A stretch of DNA of 64,000 bases from Paenibacillus tundrae (GCF_036884255.1 NZ_CP145605.1:1922001-1986000); one strand, 5' to 3'. Numbered from the stretch's first letter, positions 1 to 9,145 are shown. Translations and numbers: made by a program. Notes: generated from the sequence alone by a model not told the origin.

Positions 1-32
1 TAGTGCTTACTTATATATGTATGGCAAAAATA

Positions 33-80
33 AAAAGGTACGTTCAAGGATGTAATTCCTGTGAATGTACCTTTTTTTTT
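33..80 (+). terminator. Rho-independent terminator of an upstream gene
   Basis: A stem GGTAC(G)TTCA..AGGA pairs with TCCT..TGAATGTACC around a short loop and is followed by a run of nine T. It would end a plus-strand gene lying left of the window. The rest of 1-161 holds nothing else I can support. Confidence 0.75.
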
Positions 81-161
81 GTAAGTTTTAAATGTAGCTG
101 CTTCAAATGCTGTTATTGTCTAGACTTTATTTACATCACAATACTTGTATGCTTACTCCAG

Positions 162-1385
162 TTAGACGGGTGAAGGTTTGCTAGTTCTTGTGAGTGAAAA
201 TAGATCCAAATCGGGGTTCTTAGTACCCGTAGCAATAAGCTCTGTAATTAGCTTTGCGCCAATCATGCTATACACTGTCCCATTGCCACCATACCCTTCT
301 ACAAAATATGAATGTGGGTAATCCGGATGCGCTCCAATTAGGGGAAGCCCGTCATGCGTGCTACCAAAGACCGCTTCCCAAGCATAATCTACTTCAAGGT
401 CGGATAAAGGGAAATATACCGCAATCTGTTGCAGTAAAATGTCACCTTTATGAGCTGCTTTGATCGCTCGTTGATCCTCACGCGGACGTTCCTCATCTAG
501 TCCACCTGCAATAATTCGTCCATCTGGTGTTGTGCGCATGTATAGATAAGGTCTGGCAGTTTCCCATATCATGCATTGTTCATGCCAGCTACCGAGATCC
601 TTCAGTGGTTTGGTGGCAATGGCGTAAGTGCTCTTCAGATATGCCCCGCGATCATTCTTGATCTCTTGCGTTTCATATCCTGTAGAGAAAATAACATGCT
701 TGGCACGAATTGTTCCTTGTGGCGTATAACATACCACTCCATCCTCATTGTAGTCACAATGGGTCATGGCGGTATGAGCGAAGACTTTGGCTCCCTGATT
801 TGAGGCCGAGTCGATGAGTGAGTGAACCAAGCGATACGGATTAACCTCCGCATCACCACTTGTATACAATGCAGCTCGCTTGCTGAAAGGGAACACGGAA
901 CGAATTTTGTCTTCATTCCAGAGCTCTACATCGAATCCGTAATGCTTCAGATTGCGATATTCCTCCTCAAGCATAACTATATCATCCTCATCAGTTGCGC
1001 AATATAGACTTGTGCGAGGCACAAACCAAGGATCAATTTCAAGCTTTTGTGCAATCTCGGCTAGCTGCTGCATTGCATCTCGACACAACTCATAAAATCG
1101 TACTCCTGTCTGTTCTCCAAATGTCTGGATACAGGAGGTCAACGTCTTATCATTCGTATATTGGAGTAAGCCCGTGTTCGCCATACTACTGCCATGCCCG
1201 ATCTCTCTCTTGTCAATAAGGATGGTTTGAATTCCACGATCGGTCAGAAGCTTGGCCGATAAGGCTCCAGCCATTCCACCGCCAACAATGAGGCAATCAC
1301 AGGTAAGATTCTCTTCTAGAACTGGATAATTGCGTGTCGGTTGGAACGTGGTTGGCCAGTACGTTGTTCCGTTAATGAGTTCCAC
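162..1385 (-). CDS. FAD-dependent oxidoreductase, DAO/glycine oxidase family
   Basis: Predicted flavoprotein of about 407 aa that oxidises an amine or amino acid; the substrate cannot be told from sequence. The ADP-binding loop GGGMAG lies at residues 35-40 after a beta-strand, followed by an acidic beta-2 end (ILIDK). A second FAD-contact segment near the C-terminus reads EGYGGNGTVYS. The start chosen is GTG at 1385, preceded by GAGGTGG with six bases of spacing; extending the frame further upstream has no ribosome site. It is divergent from the CotF-like genes, leaving about 95 bp for both promoters. The family resembles the puuB/solA-type oxidases. No signal peptide, so cytosolic. Confidence 0.85.
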   Translation of the reverse strand: MELINGTTYWPTTFQPTRNYPVLEENLTCDCLIVGGGMAGALSAKLLTDRGIQTILIDKREIGHGSSMANTGLLQYTNDKTLTSCIQTFGEQTGVRFYELCRDAMQQLAEIAQKLEIDPWFVPRTSLYCATDEDDIVMLEEEYRNLKHYGFDVELWNEDKIRSVFPFSKRAALYTSGDAEVNPYRLVHSLIDSASNQGAKVFAHTAMTHCDYNEDGVVCYTPQGTIRAKHVIFSTGYETQEIKNDRGAYLKSTYAIATKPLKDLGSWHEQCMIWETARPYLYMRTTPDGRIIAGGLDEERPREDQRAIKAAHKGDILLQQIAVYFPLSDLEVDYAWEAVFGSTHDGLPLIGAHPDYPHSYFVEGYGGNGTVYSMIGAKLITELIATGTKNPDLDLFSLTRTSKPSPV

Positions 1386-1480
1386 AATAGACCACCTCGG
1401 TTCATTTAATGAAGTATACTTTTTCAGGACAAGGTAACAATAAATTCGCATAAACTTTAGGTTAAGGAGGTCAGACATAC

Positions 1481-1714
1481 ATGCAATATTCACAAATGCA
1501 AGCACTGAGCCCTAAGGAACTGAACTATATTGCGGATTCAATCTCCAATGAAGAAATGCTGATTAAACAGTGTGCTGCTACAGCATCGATCTCACACCAG
1601 CCACAGATTGGGCAGGCATTGAACCAATATGTTCGCGCCCATGAACAACATTTGAACACGCTGATCCAGGCTCTGCACCAACATCAATCTCTTGCACCTT
1701 CCCAGTCGCAATAA
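1481..1714 (+). CDS. Small CotF-like spore coat-associated protein
   Basis: A 77-aa helical, glutamine- and histidine-rich protein. The segment with SPKELNYIADSISNEEMLIKQC and a second helix containing HEQHLNTLIQALHQH resembles one half of the Coat_F (CotF) fold, a four-helix ferritin-like arrangement found in spore coat proteins. Ribosome site GGAGG lies ten bases before the ATG. The next gene starts 46 bp downstream and encodes a related, longer protein, so the two are probably one sporulation-time operon. Function in the coat is inference from family and pairing. Confidence 0.7.
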   Translation: MQYSQMQALSPKELNYIADSISNEEMLIKQCAATASISHQPQIGQALNQYVRAHEQHLNTLIQALHQHQSLAPSQSQ

Positions 1715-1760
1715 ACTTCAAACCGTTAGCAAGTGATTTTAATGCTTAGGAGGAAAATAC

Positions 1761-2156
1761 GTGTACACACAATCTTTGTCATCCAGTGGGAATTTTATGC
1801 AAGAACAGGACTTGTTAAAGTCGATTCTTGCAGATTTGAGACGAACTTCACGGGAATATACGACAGCAACTACGGAAGCTTCCTGTCCTACAGTTCGTAA
1901 AATGTTCAATGATCTGACGAATGATACTTTGCGTTTACAGGGTGAATTGTTCAATCTGATGCAACAAAACAACATGTATTCTGCATCGTCCAAAGCCCTA
2001 CGTTCAGATGTTGATAAGCAACTCCAGTCTGCACAGCAGACACAACAGAAATGTCAGCAATTCATTCAGGAGAAGAACACGCAAAGCAGTCCATACAGCC
2101 AGGCACCTAATGTGCCTCAGCATCAGCCTAGTTACGGTAATCCTTATTACATGTAA
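1761..2156 (+). CDS. CotF-family spore coat protein
   Basis: A 131-aa protein beginning at a GTG with TAGGAGGA seven bases upstream. Residues 10-95 form two or three amphipathic helices with the CotF-type pattern QEQDLLKSILADLRRTSREY and a conserved Cys-Pro-Thr-Val-Arg; residues 95-131 are a Gln/Ser/Pro/Tyr-rich tail typical of coat proteins (ends YGNPYYM). It follows the smaller CotF-like gene and is closed by a terminator. Likely assembled into the spore coat; the precise layer cannot be inferred. Confidence 0.75.
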   Translation: MYTQSLSSSGNFMQEQDLLKSILADLRRTSREYTTATTEASCPTVRKMFNDLTNDTLRLQGELFNLMQQNNMYSASSKALRSDVDKQLQSAQQTQQKCQQFIQEKNTQSSPYSQAPNVPQHQPSYGNPYYM

Positions 2157-2203
2157 CCTCTGGAAAAGGGGTTTGAAGCACAAGCCTGTGTAAAGACCAT
2201 ACC

Positions 2204-2237
2204 ACCGCTTGCCTGAATTCAAGGCAGGCGGTTTTTG
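2204..2237 (+). terminator. Terminator after the CotF-like pair
   Basis: Stem CCGCTTGCCT / AGGCAGGCGG around the loop GAATTCA, followed by TTTTTG. The stem is strong (ten base pairs, mostly G:C). Confidence 0.85.
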
Positions 2238-2340
2238 TCTTTGCATCAACGTTAAATTCATGTAATATAAGTATTAATTCTTTGAAGAGATAGCTCGAAC
2301 ACGTACGTTAAGGAACTTGGATGACGCTGGAGGGAAACAC

Positions 2341-2841
2341 ATGAAGGATTTGAACGACCTGCAATTGAAAGTTCTGAATCTGTTGAAGGAAGACGCGAGA
2401 AGGACTCCCGCGCTGCTGTCTACGCTGCTCGGAGAGTCGGAAGATAAGATTAAGAATGTCGTCGCACAGCTGGAGCAAGAGCACGTCATCGTCAAATACG
2501 CAACGGTCGTTAACTGGAGCAAAATTGATGATGAGAAAGTCACAGCACTGATCGAAGTACAGATTACGCCAGAGCGTGGTCGGGGATTCGAAGGTATTGC
2601 TGAACGAATCTACTTGTATCCTCAAGTAAAATCGGTTTATCTCATGTCGGGAGCATATGATTTGCTCGTTGAAGTTGAAGGTGGCAACCTTCGTGAAGTT
2701 GCTAATTTTGTATCCGAGAAACTGTCTCCGATTGATTCAGTACTCTCCACCAAAACGAATTTTATTCTTAAAAAATATAAGCAGGACGGGATTATTTTTG
2801 AAGACCATCAGGAAGACAACCGTCTCATGATCTCGCCGTAA
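2341..2841 (+). CDS. alaR: Lrp/AsnC-family transcriptional regulator, AlaR-like
   Basis: A 166-aa regulator: an N-terminal winged helix-turn-helix (residues 1-60, DLNDLQLKVLNLLKEDARR then the recognition segment) and a C-terminal RAM/AsnC ligand-binding domain (residues 70-150). The start is the ATG at 2341, seven bases after GGAGGGA; an in-frame TTG 24 bases earlier lacks a ribosome site. The length and the gene immediately downstream, an aminotransferase, match the Bacillus alaR-alaT (yugG-yugH) pair, where AlaR activates alanine aminotransferase. The alanine-specific role is inferred from synteny. Stop and next ribosome site overlap, so the two are co-transcribed. Confidence 0.85.
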   Translation: MKDLNDLQLKVLNLLKEDARRTPALLSTLLGESEDKIKNVVAQLEQEHVIVKYATVVNWSKIDDEKVTALIEVQITPERGRGFEGIAERIYLYPQVKSVYLMSGAYDLLVEVEGGNLREVANFVSEKLSPIDSVLSTKTNFILKKYKQDGIIFEDHQEDNRLMISP

Positions 2842-2854
2842 AGGAAGATGTGTC

Positions 2855-4063
2855 ATGATAGTGAATGAACAGACAACAGGGAATAACAAGAAAATGACTT
2901 CGTATCTGGCACCTTTGGTTCAGCAGATACCGCCATCCGGAATTCGTAAGTTTTTTGATCTGGTTGGTGATAACAAAGACATCATTACACTTGGCGTCGG
3001 GGAACCGGACTTTGTTACGCCATGGCACATGAGAGAAGCTTGTGTGTATTCATTGGAAAGAGGCATGACTAGTTATACGTCAAATGCCGGTATGCCGAAG
3101 CTGAGAGAAGCTATCAGCGATTATTTGCATACCCAATTCGATACAAAGTATGATCCGAAGGACGAAATTATCGTAACGGTTGGCGGCAGTGAAGCGATTG
3201 ACCTCGCATTGCGGGCCTTGATCGTACCTGGAGACGAAATTCTGATTCCAGAACCGTCGTATGTAGCATATTCACCCATTGCTTCAATTGGTGGGGGTGT
3301 GCCTGTTGGTGTTGAGACCTACGCCAAAGATCAATTCAAAGTAACAGCGGAGGCGCTTGAGGCAAGTATTACGCCTAAATCCAAAGTTGTGATTCTGTGT
3401 TATCCAAGCAATCCAACCGGAGCAATCATGACGTATGAAGAATGGCTTCCGATTGCTGAAGTGATCAAGAAGCATGATCTTATTGTCATTGCTGATGAGA
3501 TATATGCTGAGTTGACGTATACGCAAAAACACGTTAGCTTCGCTTCAATCCCTGATATGAAGGAACGCACAATTCTAGTCAGTGGATTCTCCAAAGCATT
3601 TGCTATGACTGGCTGGCGGATCGGATACATGTGCGGACACCCAGAGCTTATTGCGGCAATGCTCAAAATCCATCAGTATACGGTTATGTGTGCTCCTGCG
3701 ATGGGCCAAGTGGCTGCACTTGAAGCTTTAACGAACGGATTAGGTGAGAAGGACAGAATGGTGGAGTCCTATAATCAGCGCAGAAGGCTGATCGTACAGG
3801 GGTTCCGCGATATTGGATTAGACTGTCATGAACCCCAGGGTGCATTTTATGCATTCCCAAGTATTCAAAAGACAGGCCTTACTTCTGATGTTTTTGCTGA
3901 ACGATTGCTCACAGAAAATAAGGTTGCTGCTGTACCTGGTAATGTGTTTGGCCCACAAGGTGAAGGTTTCCTTCGTTGTTCCTATGCAACTTCAGTGACT
4001 CAATTGAACGAAGCGCTGGAACGAATCGGAAATTTTGTTTACAAGATACAAAAAGAGGGTTAA
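2855..4063 (+). CDS. alaT: Class I/II PLP aminotransferase, AlaT-like
   Basis: A 402-aa fold-type I aminotransferase, probably making alanine from pyruvate and glutamate. The PLP lysine sits in SGFSKAFAMTGWRIG near residue 247, with the YPSNPTG and VIADEIYAEL cofactor motifs upstream and the substrate-carboxylate arginine in FLRCSYA near the end. The ATG at 2855 follows AAGGAAG that overlaps the alaR stop region. A later ATG (MTSYLAP) is possible but has no ribosome site. Related enzymes are often labelled aspartate aminotransferase; pairing with an Lrp-family gene favours AlaT. Confidence 0.88.
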   Translation: MIVNEQTTGNNKKMTSYLAPLVQQIPPSGIRKFFDLVGDNKDIITLGVGEPDFVTPWHMREACVYSLERGMTSYTSNAGMPKLREAISDYLHTQFDTKYDPKDEIIVTVGGSEAIDLALRALIVPGDEILIPEPSYVAYSPIASIGGGVPVGVETYAKDQFKVTAEALEASITPKSKVVILCYPSNPTGAIMTYEEWLPIAEVIKKHDLIVIADEIYAELTYTQKHVSFASIPDMKERTILVSGFSKAFAMTGWRIGYMCGHPELIAAMLKIHQYTVMCAPAMGQVAALEALTNGLGEKDRMVESYNQRRRLIVQGFRDIGLDCHEPQGAFYAFPSIQKTGLTSDVFAERLLTENKVAAVPGNVFGPQGEGFLRCSYATSVTQLNEALERIGNFVYKIQKEG

Positions 4064-4231
4064 TAAGTAAGAGGAGTCTTTTGAATGTTTGAAAAGGATA
4101 CCCGAATGATACAATTTGTTATATTAGAAAAAATGACTTTCTTTTACAAATTATTGTGATATAATTTCAATTTGAAATAACTTTTTCTAGCATTTAACAT
4201 TCGGAAGAACATTTTCCAAGGAGGGGTTAGC

Positions 4232-4498
4232 TTGTTTTGTGTTGAATATGAGTTACCGACTAATCGTGGACAATATCTGGCTGAAGGCGATCATGGCGAC
4301 CGATGGTCGGTGAAACGAGATCACGCATCATTGCATGACATTTCCTTGGAAGATGAAATTCATCTGCTGCGTCTGAAGATGGAGCAGATCTTCCTTGAAG
4401 AAAAATCATTCACTTCTGACATCGTTATTGAGATCAGCAGTTTGCTTGATCTGAAGATTAACGAGTACATGAAAGCTAACCCGATCAAAAGCAAATGA
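4232..4498 (+). CDS. Spo0E-like aspartyl-phosphate phosphatase
   Basis: An 88-aa protein starting at TTG 4232, six bases after GAGGGG. The C-terminal half is a helical hairpin of the Spo0E type: LRLKMEQIFLEE, a turn, then VIEISSLLDLKINEYM, which carries the Ser-x-x-x-Asp spacing needed to dephosphorylate response-regulator aspartate in this family. The likely target is Spo0A~P, delaying sporulation, though family members differ. The N-terminal 35 residues are unlike classical Spo0E. Upstream is an AT-rich 168-bp gap with a possible TATAAT at about 4158; a terminator follows. Confidence 0.8.
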   Translation: MFCVEYELPTNRGQYLAEGDHGDRWSVKRDHASLHDISLEDEIHLLRLKMEQIFLEEKSFTSDIVIEISSLLDLKINEYMKANPIKSK

Positions 4499-4571
4499 TA
4501 TTTTGCCGGGTATATGTAATATAGATTGCTGTTGTTGCAGGCTATCGAAACGTTACGTATATTGGCTGTAG

Positions 4572-4597
4572 AGAGACCCAGAGGGGTCTCTTTTTTT
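4572..4597 (+). terminator. Terminator after the Spo0E-like gene
   Basis: Stem AGAGACCC / GGGTCTCT with a short purine loop and a run of T. Confidence 0.8.
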
Positions 4598-4695
4598 GTG
4601 GCATGAGTCGAATCATAGCCTTAGAAGGCGTGCTTATTTTTTTGCGTGGAACAATTGTGATATATTGGACATAGGAGACAAAAGGGGGAGCTGGA

Positions 4696-5247
4696 ATGAA
4701 AAGAGTTTGGGGTCTAATGGCAATCATCTCCATAATTTTGGTGCTTACTGGTTGTGGAGGAAAGAGTGGATTCACGATTTTTATTATTGATAACCAGGGT
4801 GATCCGTCCGTTATTTCAGAACAACTACAGGCGAATTTGCAGCAAAAGCTAGGTGAAGAGCCTAAAGTAGAGGTTGTCACTAGTGCGATGTATGATGTAC
4901 AGAAAATCCTGGTAGAATATGCCGCAGGTGGGCATGATATTTTTATACTGCCTGAAGCAGACATGAAGCAATACGGCAACAATGGCTCAAACGTGTCTTT
5001 AGATGATACATTCGATCAAGAGAAATACGAGCGAGGAGTATTTGAAGGTGGAGTTTTCGTTGAAGATGGCACAGGAGATGATGGATCTGATATCAAAAAA
5101 GAAACACATCTCTATGGAATTCCGCTTGAAGATATGAAGATGTTCCAAGAAGTGCAGTATGCTGCAAAAAATTTATTTGCAACCATTCCAGTGTCCGCTT
5201 CAAATATTGAAGAATCGAAGAAAGTACTGAAGGCATTAACAGAGTAA
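4696..5247 (+). CDS. Predicted lipoprotein of unknown function
   Basis: A 183-aa protein with a type II signal peptide: MKR, a hydrophobic stretch, then the lipobox LTGC with Cys about residue 20. The mature part has no family I recognise; it contains a GHDIFILPEADMKQYG segment and an acidic Gly/Asp linker (residues 118-135). Ribosome site AGGGGGAGCTGGA precedes the ATG. It stands 38 bp before cobU in the same direction, so it may share a transcript, but a cobalamin role is only a guess from position. Confidence 0.75.
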   Translation: MKRVWGLMAIISIILVLTGCGGKSGFTIFIIDNQGDPSVISEQLQANLQQKLGEEPKVEVVTSAMYDVQKILVEYAAGGHDIFILPEADMKQYGNNGSNVSLDDTFDQEKYERGVFEGGVFVEDGTGDDGSDIKKETHLYGIPLEDMKMFQEVQYAAKNLFATIPVSASNIEESKKVLKALTE

Positions 5248-5285
5248 ATAGGTGTGAAGCCTAGCTATGGAAGGAGGGGAGCGGA

Positions 5286-5819
5286 TTGTTGATTACGGTC
5301 ACTGGGGGTATAGGTAGTGGTAAAACGAAGTTTGCCCTTGGTTATGCGGCGGAGATCAGCCGGGAAGGCATCTATTTATCAACTGGCGATCATGAAGCGA
5401 TCATTCCGGAATTTCCATCCGCTCACTATCGTGTCATTGAAGCTGGGAATGGTCAACATCTGACGGAAGTTATTCATCAGATTAATCGAGAATCTAATTT
5501 ATTTCTGGCAGATCGTCGGATTGTAATCGTGGATAGTTTAACCTCGTGGATGGTTGCTGGTTTTAGAGCGAATGACGATTTGGATGAACAACGTGTAGAA
5601 ACGCAGCGATTGCTGGATGCCATGTTGTCTTATCAAGGGAAGATGCTTGTTATCACCAATGAAATGCATGGTTCACTGAACCCAACGGAAGAAGAGCGTA
5701 TCTTCGCTGCAAGAATGGCATCGGTGAATCGTGCACTTCAGGCGCACTCTGAACAAGTCTACATGCTCGTATCTGGTCTAGCGATGGAGCTTAAGGCACG
5801 CTCAGTACGTTATGAATAA
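5286..5819 (+). CDS. cobU: Adenosylcobinamide kinase/guanylyltransferase (CobU/CobP)
   Basis: A 177-aa P-loop protein: Walker A GGIGSGKT at residues 7-14, then the CobU-type strand SREGIYLSTG, a Walker B-like RIVIVDSLTSW, and LVITNEMHGSLNP followed by the NRALQAHSEQVYMLVSG signature seen in CobU C-termini. It would phosphorylate adenosylcobinamide and attach GMP during late cobalamin assembly or salvage. The start is TTG 5286 with AAGGAGGGG upstream. No other cob genes adjoin it, which suggests salvage. It is somewhat divergent from classical CobU, so which of the two activities remain is not settled. Confidence 0.75.
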   Translation: MLITVTGGIGSGKTKFALGYAAEISREGIYLSTGDHEAIIPEFPSAHYRVIEAGNGQHLTEVIHQINRESNLFLADRRIVIVDSLTSWMVAGFRANDDLDEQRVETQRLLDAMLSYQGKMLVITNEMHGSLNPTEEERIFAARMASVNRALQAHSEQVYMLVSGLAMELKARSVRYE

Positions 5820-5870
5820 ATCGTCTTATATCATACGAGTCATGGCAAAGGCTACATAATGGACGTTTAA

Positions 5871-5915
5871 TAAAGAAAGACGTGCGGTCTATAGGAGACG
5901 GCACGTCTTTCTTTA
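5871..5915 (+). terminator. Terminator after cobU
   Basis: Sixteen-base arms AAAGAAAGACGTGC.. and GCACGTCTTTCTTTA around a GC-containing loop. The A-rich and T-rich flanks make it usable from both strands, so it may also end the convergent DedA gene. Confidence 0.8.
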
Positions 5916-6044
5916 TAGGGGCACTAGTGAGAGTAAACGAGGAAAGAGCCAATCATACCCATCCTTTACGTAACATGAATTTGTATATTAGTGTGTATCT
6001 TATATCAAATTCAAATAAGAGTTGGCAGAGTGCTAAGGCACGGT

Positions 6045-6659
6045 CTAGTTCCGAGCTCTACTCCGTTTGATCCACCATATTATGAATCCTACAATAAGGA
6101 TTGCGAGAATGATGTAAATCACAAGGGAGTACACATCCATAAAGCTCAGAATACTTTCCCATGATGCTCCAAGTGCGGCTCCAACAGAAACAAGAATAAT
6201 ATTCCATACGAATGTACCGATTGTGGTAAAAAGGACGAATAATCCAAACTTCATATTGGACATACCGGCAGGGATGGAGATTAAGCTACGAACAAGAGGA
6301 ATCATACGGCAGAACAAGACAGTCCACATTCCGTATTTATCGAACCATGCGTCTACACGATGAATGTCCTCTTTTTTGATACGTAGAATATGACCCCAGC
6401 GGTCTACTATTTTCTCTAATCGGTTCACATCAATTAACAGTCCAATGGCATATAAAATGATAGCTCCAAGTACAGATCCGATCGTTGCAGCAATAATAAC
6501 GCCAGGCAGTGTGAGGCTAGTATACGTAGTCATAAATCCGCCGAATGGCAAAATAATCTCAGAAGGAATGGGCGGAAATACATTCTCAAGGGCAATTATC
6601 AGCGCGATTCCTATGTATCCATACTGTTCCATGAAATCGGTTATCCAGTTCTGCATCAT
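6045..6659 (-). CDS. DedA-family (VTT domain) membrane protein
   Basis: A 204-aa polytopic membrane protein. The DedA signature is clear: E-N-V-F-P-P-I-P-S-E near residue 26, then the re-entrant FGG segment, and the R-x-x-P-x-x-R-S motif in CRMIPLVRSLISIPAGMSNM near residue 120. Four to five hydrophobic segments follow. Members of this family act as lipid (undecaprenyl phosphate or phosphatidylethanolamine) flippases or affect membrane homeostasis. AAAGGAGACG lies before two adjacent ATGs; the second, at 6656, has better spacing. Confidence 0.88.
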   Translation of the reverse strand: MMQNWITDFMEQYGYIGIALIIALENVFPPIPSEIILPFGGFMTTYTSLTLPGVIIAATIGSVLGAIILYAIGLLIDVNRLEKIVDRWGHILRIKKEDIHRVDAWFDKYGMWTVLFCRMIPLVRSLISIPAGMSNMKFGLFVLFTTIGTFVWNIILVSVGAALGASWESILSFMDVYSLVIYIILAILIVGFIIWWIKRSRARN

Positions 6660-6878
6660 CGTCTCCTTTTTTTATGGGGGTTTATCAATTTCATGTATAC
6701 TCAGCATTACAACTCCATTCAATATACGTGGCAAGCTTCCAAGCGGTTTCTGAAAAAAATGCATTTCCGTATCTTATGGTGGTCAAGTATACTGGTTAAG
6801 TTGAAGTTAAGGAATGTTCGCAATACTAATAACCCGAATATTCTACCGCGCGAATCAATAACAATTGGAGGGATTAGC

Positions 6879-7454
6879 ATGGGCATATACACACGAACAG
6901 GTGACGAAGGTCAAACATCAGTGATTGGTGGACGGGTCATCAAGGATGATGATCGAGTAGAGGCATATGGAACAATTGATGAACTGAATTGTTTTGTGGG
7001 ACAGGCAATCAGTTTAATTGATCATGCAACAGGGCAATTCGAGGATCTCCGTGAGCATTTGCTTGAAGTACAACAGGAGTTGTTTGACTGTGGATCAGAT
7101 CTCGCTTTTGTAAGAATTAGTGAGACAAAATATAAAGTGCGGGATGAGATGGTTACTAGATTGGAACAATGGATTGACATGTATGATGCGGAGAATCCAA
7201 AGGTAGAACGTTTCATCTTGCCGGGGGGAAGTCAGCTATCGTCTGCACTGCATGTATGCCGTACTGTATGTCGTCGTGCGGAACGCCGCGCAGTTACCTT
7301 AGGGCAACATACCGATATTAATCCATCGGTAAGACGTTATTTAAACCGTTTATCGGATTATTTCTTCGTGGTTGCACGGACAGCCAATGCGAGACAACAG
7401 GTAGCTGATATTGAATATGTGCGGAGCAAAAAAGTTTTCCGCCGCAAAGAATGA
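6879..7454 (+). CDS. pduO: PduO-type ATP:cob(I)alamin adenosyltransferase
   Basis: A 191-aa protein starting at ATG 6879 after GGAGGGA. It begins with the PduO N-terminal signature MGIYTRTGDEGQTSVIGG (ATP-binding), then AYGTIDELNCFVG, and has the C-terminal helix with ERFILPGGSQLSSALHVCRTVCRRAER and the SVRRYLNRLSDYFF motif. It transfers adenosyl from ATP to cobalamin to make coenzyme B12, consistent with cobU 1 kb upstream. The stop overlaps the next start (ATGA). The 220 bp upstream contain no assignable promoter. Confidence 0.92.
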   Translation: MGIYTRTGDEGQTSVIGGRVIKDDDRVEAYGTIDELNCFVGQAISLIDHATGQFEDLREHLLEVQQELFDCGSDLAFVRISETKYKVRDEMVTRLEQWIDMYDAENPKVERFILPGGSQLSSALHVCRTVCRRAERRAVTLGQHTDINPSVRRYLNRLSDYFFVVARTANARQQVADIEYVRSKKVFRRKE

Positions 7455-8437
7455 GCCTGTATTATTCGCCGCTTGTCTATACGATTCCTGAGCAGGAGGA
7501 TGGCTGGCTACTGAAGACCGTGCTTCAGCGGCGGCTGCAAATATCCCGTAAACTTTTGTCGAGGTTGAAGCTCACGGAACAAGGAATCATGTTGAACGGA
7601 GAGCGTGTGTATATCAGCGTGAAGGTATCCGCGGGGGATCGACTCGAAGTTCGAATGGAGCAAGAAGAATCAGATGACATTTTGCCAGAAGAGCTGCCTT
7701 TTAACATTTTATATGAAGATGAGCATCTGCTTATTGTCAACAAGGATTCGGGCATTATCGTACATCCCACGCATGGGCATTATACAGGCACGCTAGCCAA
7801 TGGCGTTGTCCATTATTGGAAGTCCAAAGCAGAGCGCTTCCGCTTCCGCCCGATCCATCGTCTGGATCAGGAGACATCAGGTGTGCTGGCGATAGCCAAA
7901 AACCCTTATGTGCACCAGCATGTGTCGGAGCAGATGATTGCGGGAACGGTCGATAAAAAGTATATGGCTATTGTGCATGGCTCTCCTGCTGAGGTAGAAG
8001 GTGCGGTGGATGGCCCAATTGACCGTGACCCAGAAGAGCCTCATCGTCGAATCGTAACACCTGATGGTTATGCCGCAAGAACCTTATACAACGTGGTAAC
8101 GACATGGGGAAATGGCAGTGCCAGTGTAGTGAATCTGAAACTGGAGAGTGGCCGAACCCATCAAATTCGTGTACATATGACATCAATTGGTTGTCCGCTA
8201 ATTGGTGATCGGATGTATAAGACCTTGCCAAGCGATAGAATCAATGCTGAGACAGAAGCGATGCGAAACGAGCGAGATGGGTGGATTGATCGTCAAGCCT
8301 TACATGCATACGAGCTATCATTCGACCATCCTATTCTGAAGCAGCGGATGACATTCCAGGCACCACTGCCTCCAGATCTGGCAGCGTTGGAGAAACGACT
8401 TGATGCCGAGACGCAACCAAGAGAGGATCGCATCTGA
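7451..8437 (+). CDS. RluA-family pseudouridine synthase
   Basis: A 328-aa rRNA/tRNA pseudouridine synthase. An S4-like N-terminal region (residues 15-75) precedes the catalytic domain, whose motif HRLDQETSG near residue 135 holds the nucleophilic Asp. Further family segments are YEDEHLLIVNKDSGIIVHPT and LESGRTHQIRVHM. It overlaps the adenosyltransferase by four bases, so it is translationally coupled. The RluD/YjbO-like architecture does not allow the modified site to be named. Confidence 0.9.
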   Translation: MSLYYSPLVYTIPEQEDGWLLKTVLQRRLQISRKLLSRLKLTEQGIMLNGERVYISVKVSAGDRLEVRMEQEESDDILPEELPFNILYEDEHLLIVNKDSGIIVHPTHGHYTGTLANGVVHYWKSKAERFRFRPIHRLDQETSGVLAIAKNPYVHQHVSEQMIAGTVDKKYMAIVHGSPAEVEGAVDGPIDRDPEEPHRRIVTPDGYAARTLYNVVTTWGNGSASVVNLKLESGRTHQIRVHMTSIGCPLIGDRMYKTLPSDRINAETEAMRNERDGWIDRQALHAYELSFDHPILKQRMTFQAPLPPDLAALEKRLDAETQPREDRI

Positions 8438-8594
8438 AGATCGCAACCATGCTGAGTATTTGAGTGATCCATATGAAATGGATTGCTTATGAAGTAAAAC
8501 TGCAATGCGATGGTATTGTTTTCGAGCGACTTTTGGATTTGCAAAGCAAACCAAGGGAAGCGAGAAACGAAACCGGAGCGAAGGAGGAGTAGCA

Positions 8595-8960
8595 ATGAGT
8601 CAATTAAAAGTATATCAGTACGCCAAATGCGGGACATGCCGCAAAGCAGTGAAGTGGCTGGAGGCACAAGAGCATCAGCTAGAGTTAATTCCTATTTTTG
8701 ATACCCCGCCTACTGAAGCTGAGCTTACAGATTTGATCCAGAAGAGCGGCCTTGAGGTTAAGAAATTTTTCAATACTAGCGGAGAGGTCTACAAAGAGCA
8801 ACAGCTGAAGGATAAGTTGCCTGGGATGTCGGTAGAAGAGCAGATTCGTCTGCTAGCTTCGAATGGTCGCCTCATCAAACGTCCTATTGTAACGGACGGA
8901 GACAAGGTCACCGTTGGCTTCAAGGAAGATACGTATGAGCAGGAGTGGAATAATCGCTAA
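8595..8960 (+). CDS. ArsC/Spx-family thioredoxin-fold protein
   Basis: A 121-aa protein with the CxxC motif CGTC at residues 12-15 (YQYAKCGTCRKAVKWL) and the RLIKRPIV segment shared by Spx, MgsR and ArsC-like reductases. It is shorter and more reductase-like than Spx, and resembles the YusI/YffB group, whose substrates are unknown. Start ATG follows AAGGAGGAG. The 157 bp before it are AT-rich without a clear promoter. Confidence 0.82.
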   Translation: MSQLKVYQYAKCGTCRKAVKWLEAQEHQLELIPIFDTPPTEAELTDLIQKSGLEVKKFFNTSGEVYKEQQLKDKLPGMSVEEQIRLLASNGRLIKRPIVTDGDKVTVGFKEDTYEQEWNNR

Positions 8961-9012
8961 GAACGACGAATAACTTGGATTCTACCGTAACTGAAAAGGT
9001 AGTATAATTGTT

Positions 9013-9043
9013 GCCCTGAATATTAATAATTCAGGGCTTTTTT
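9013..9043 (+). terminator. Terminator after the ArsC-like gene
   Basis: Stem GCCCTGAA(T) / (A)TTCAGGGC around TATTAATA, followed by TTTTTT. Confidence 0.9.
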
Positions 9044-9145
9044 GGCTGACCGATAAGTGGTAGAACTATGCTATAATGATAGAGTTATTCTGCAATGCAA
9101 TTATATTTTATTGGTTACACACAAGATAGGAGAGAGTAAACACAA

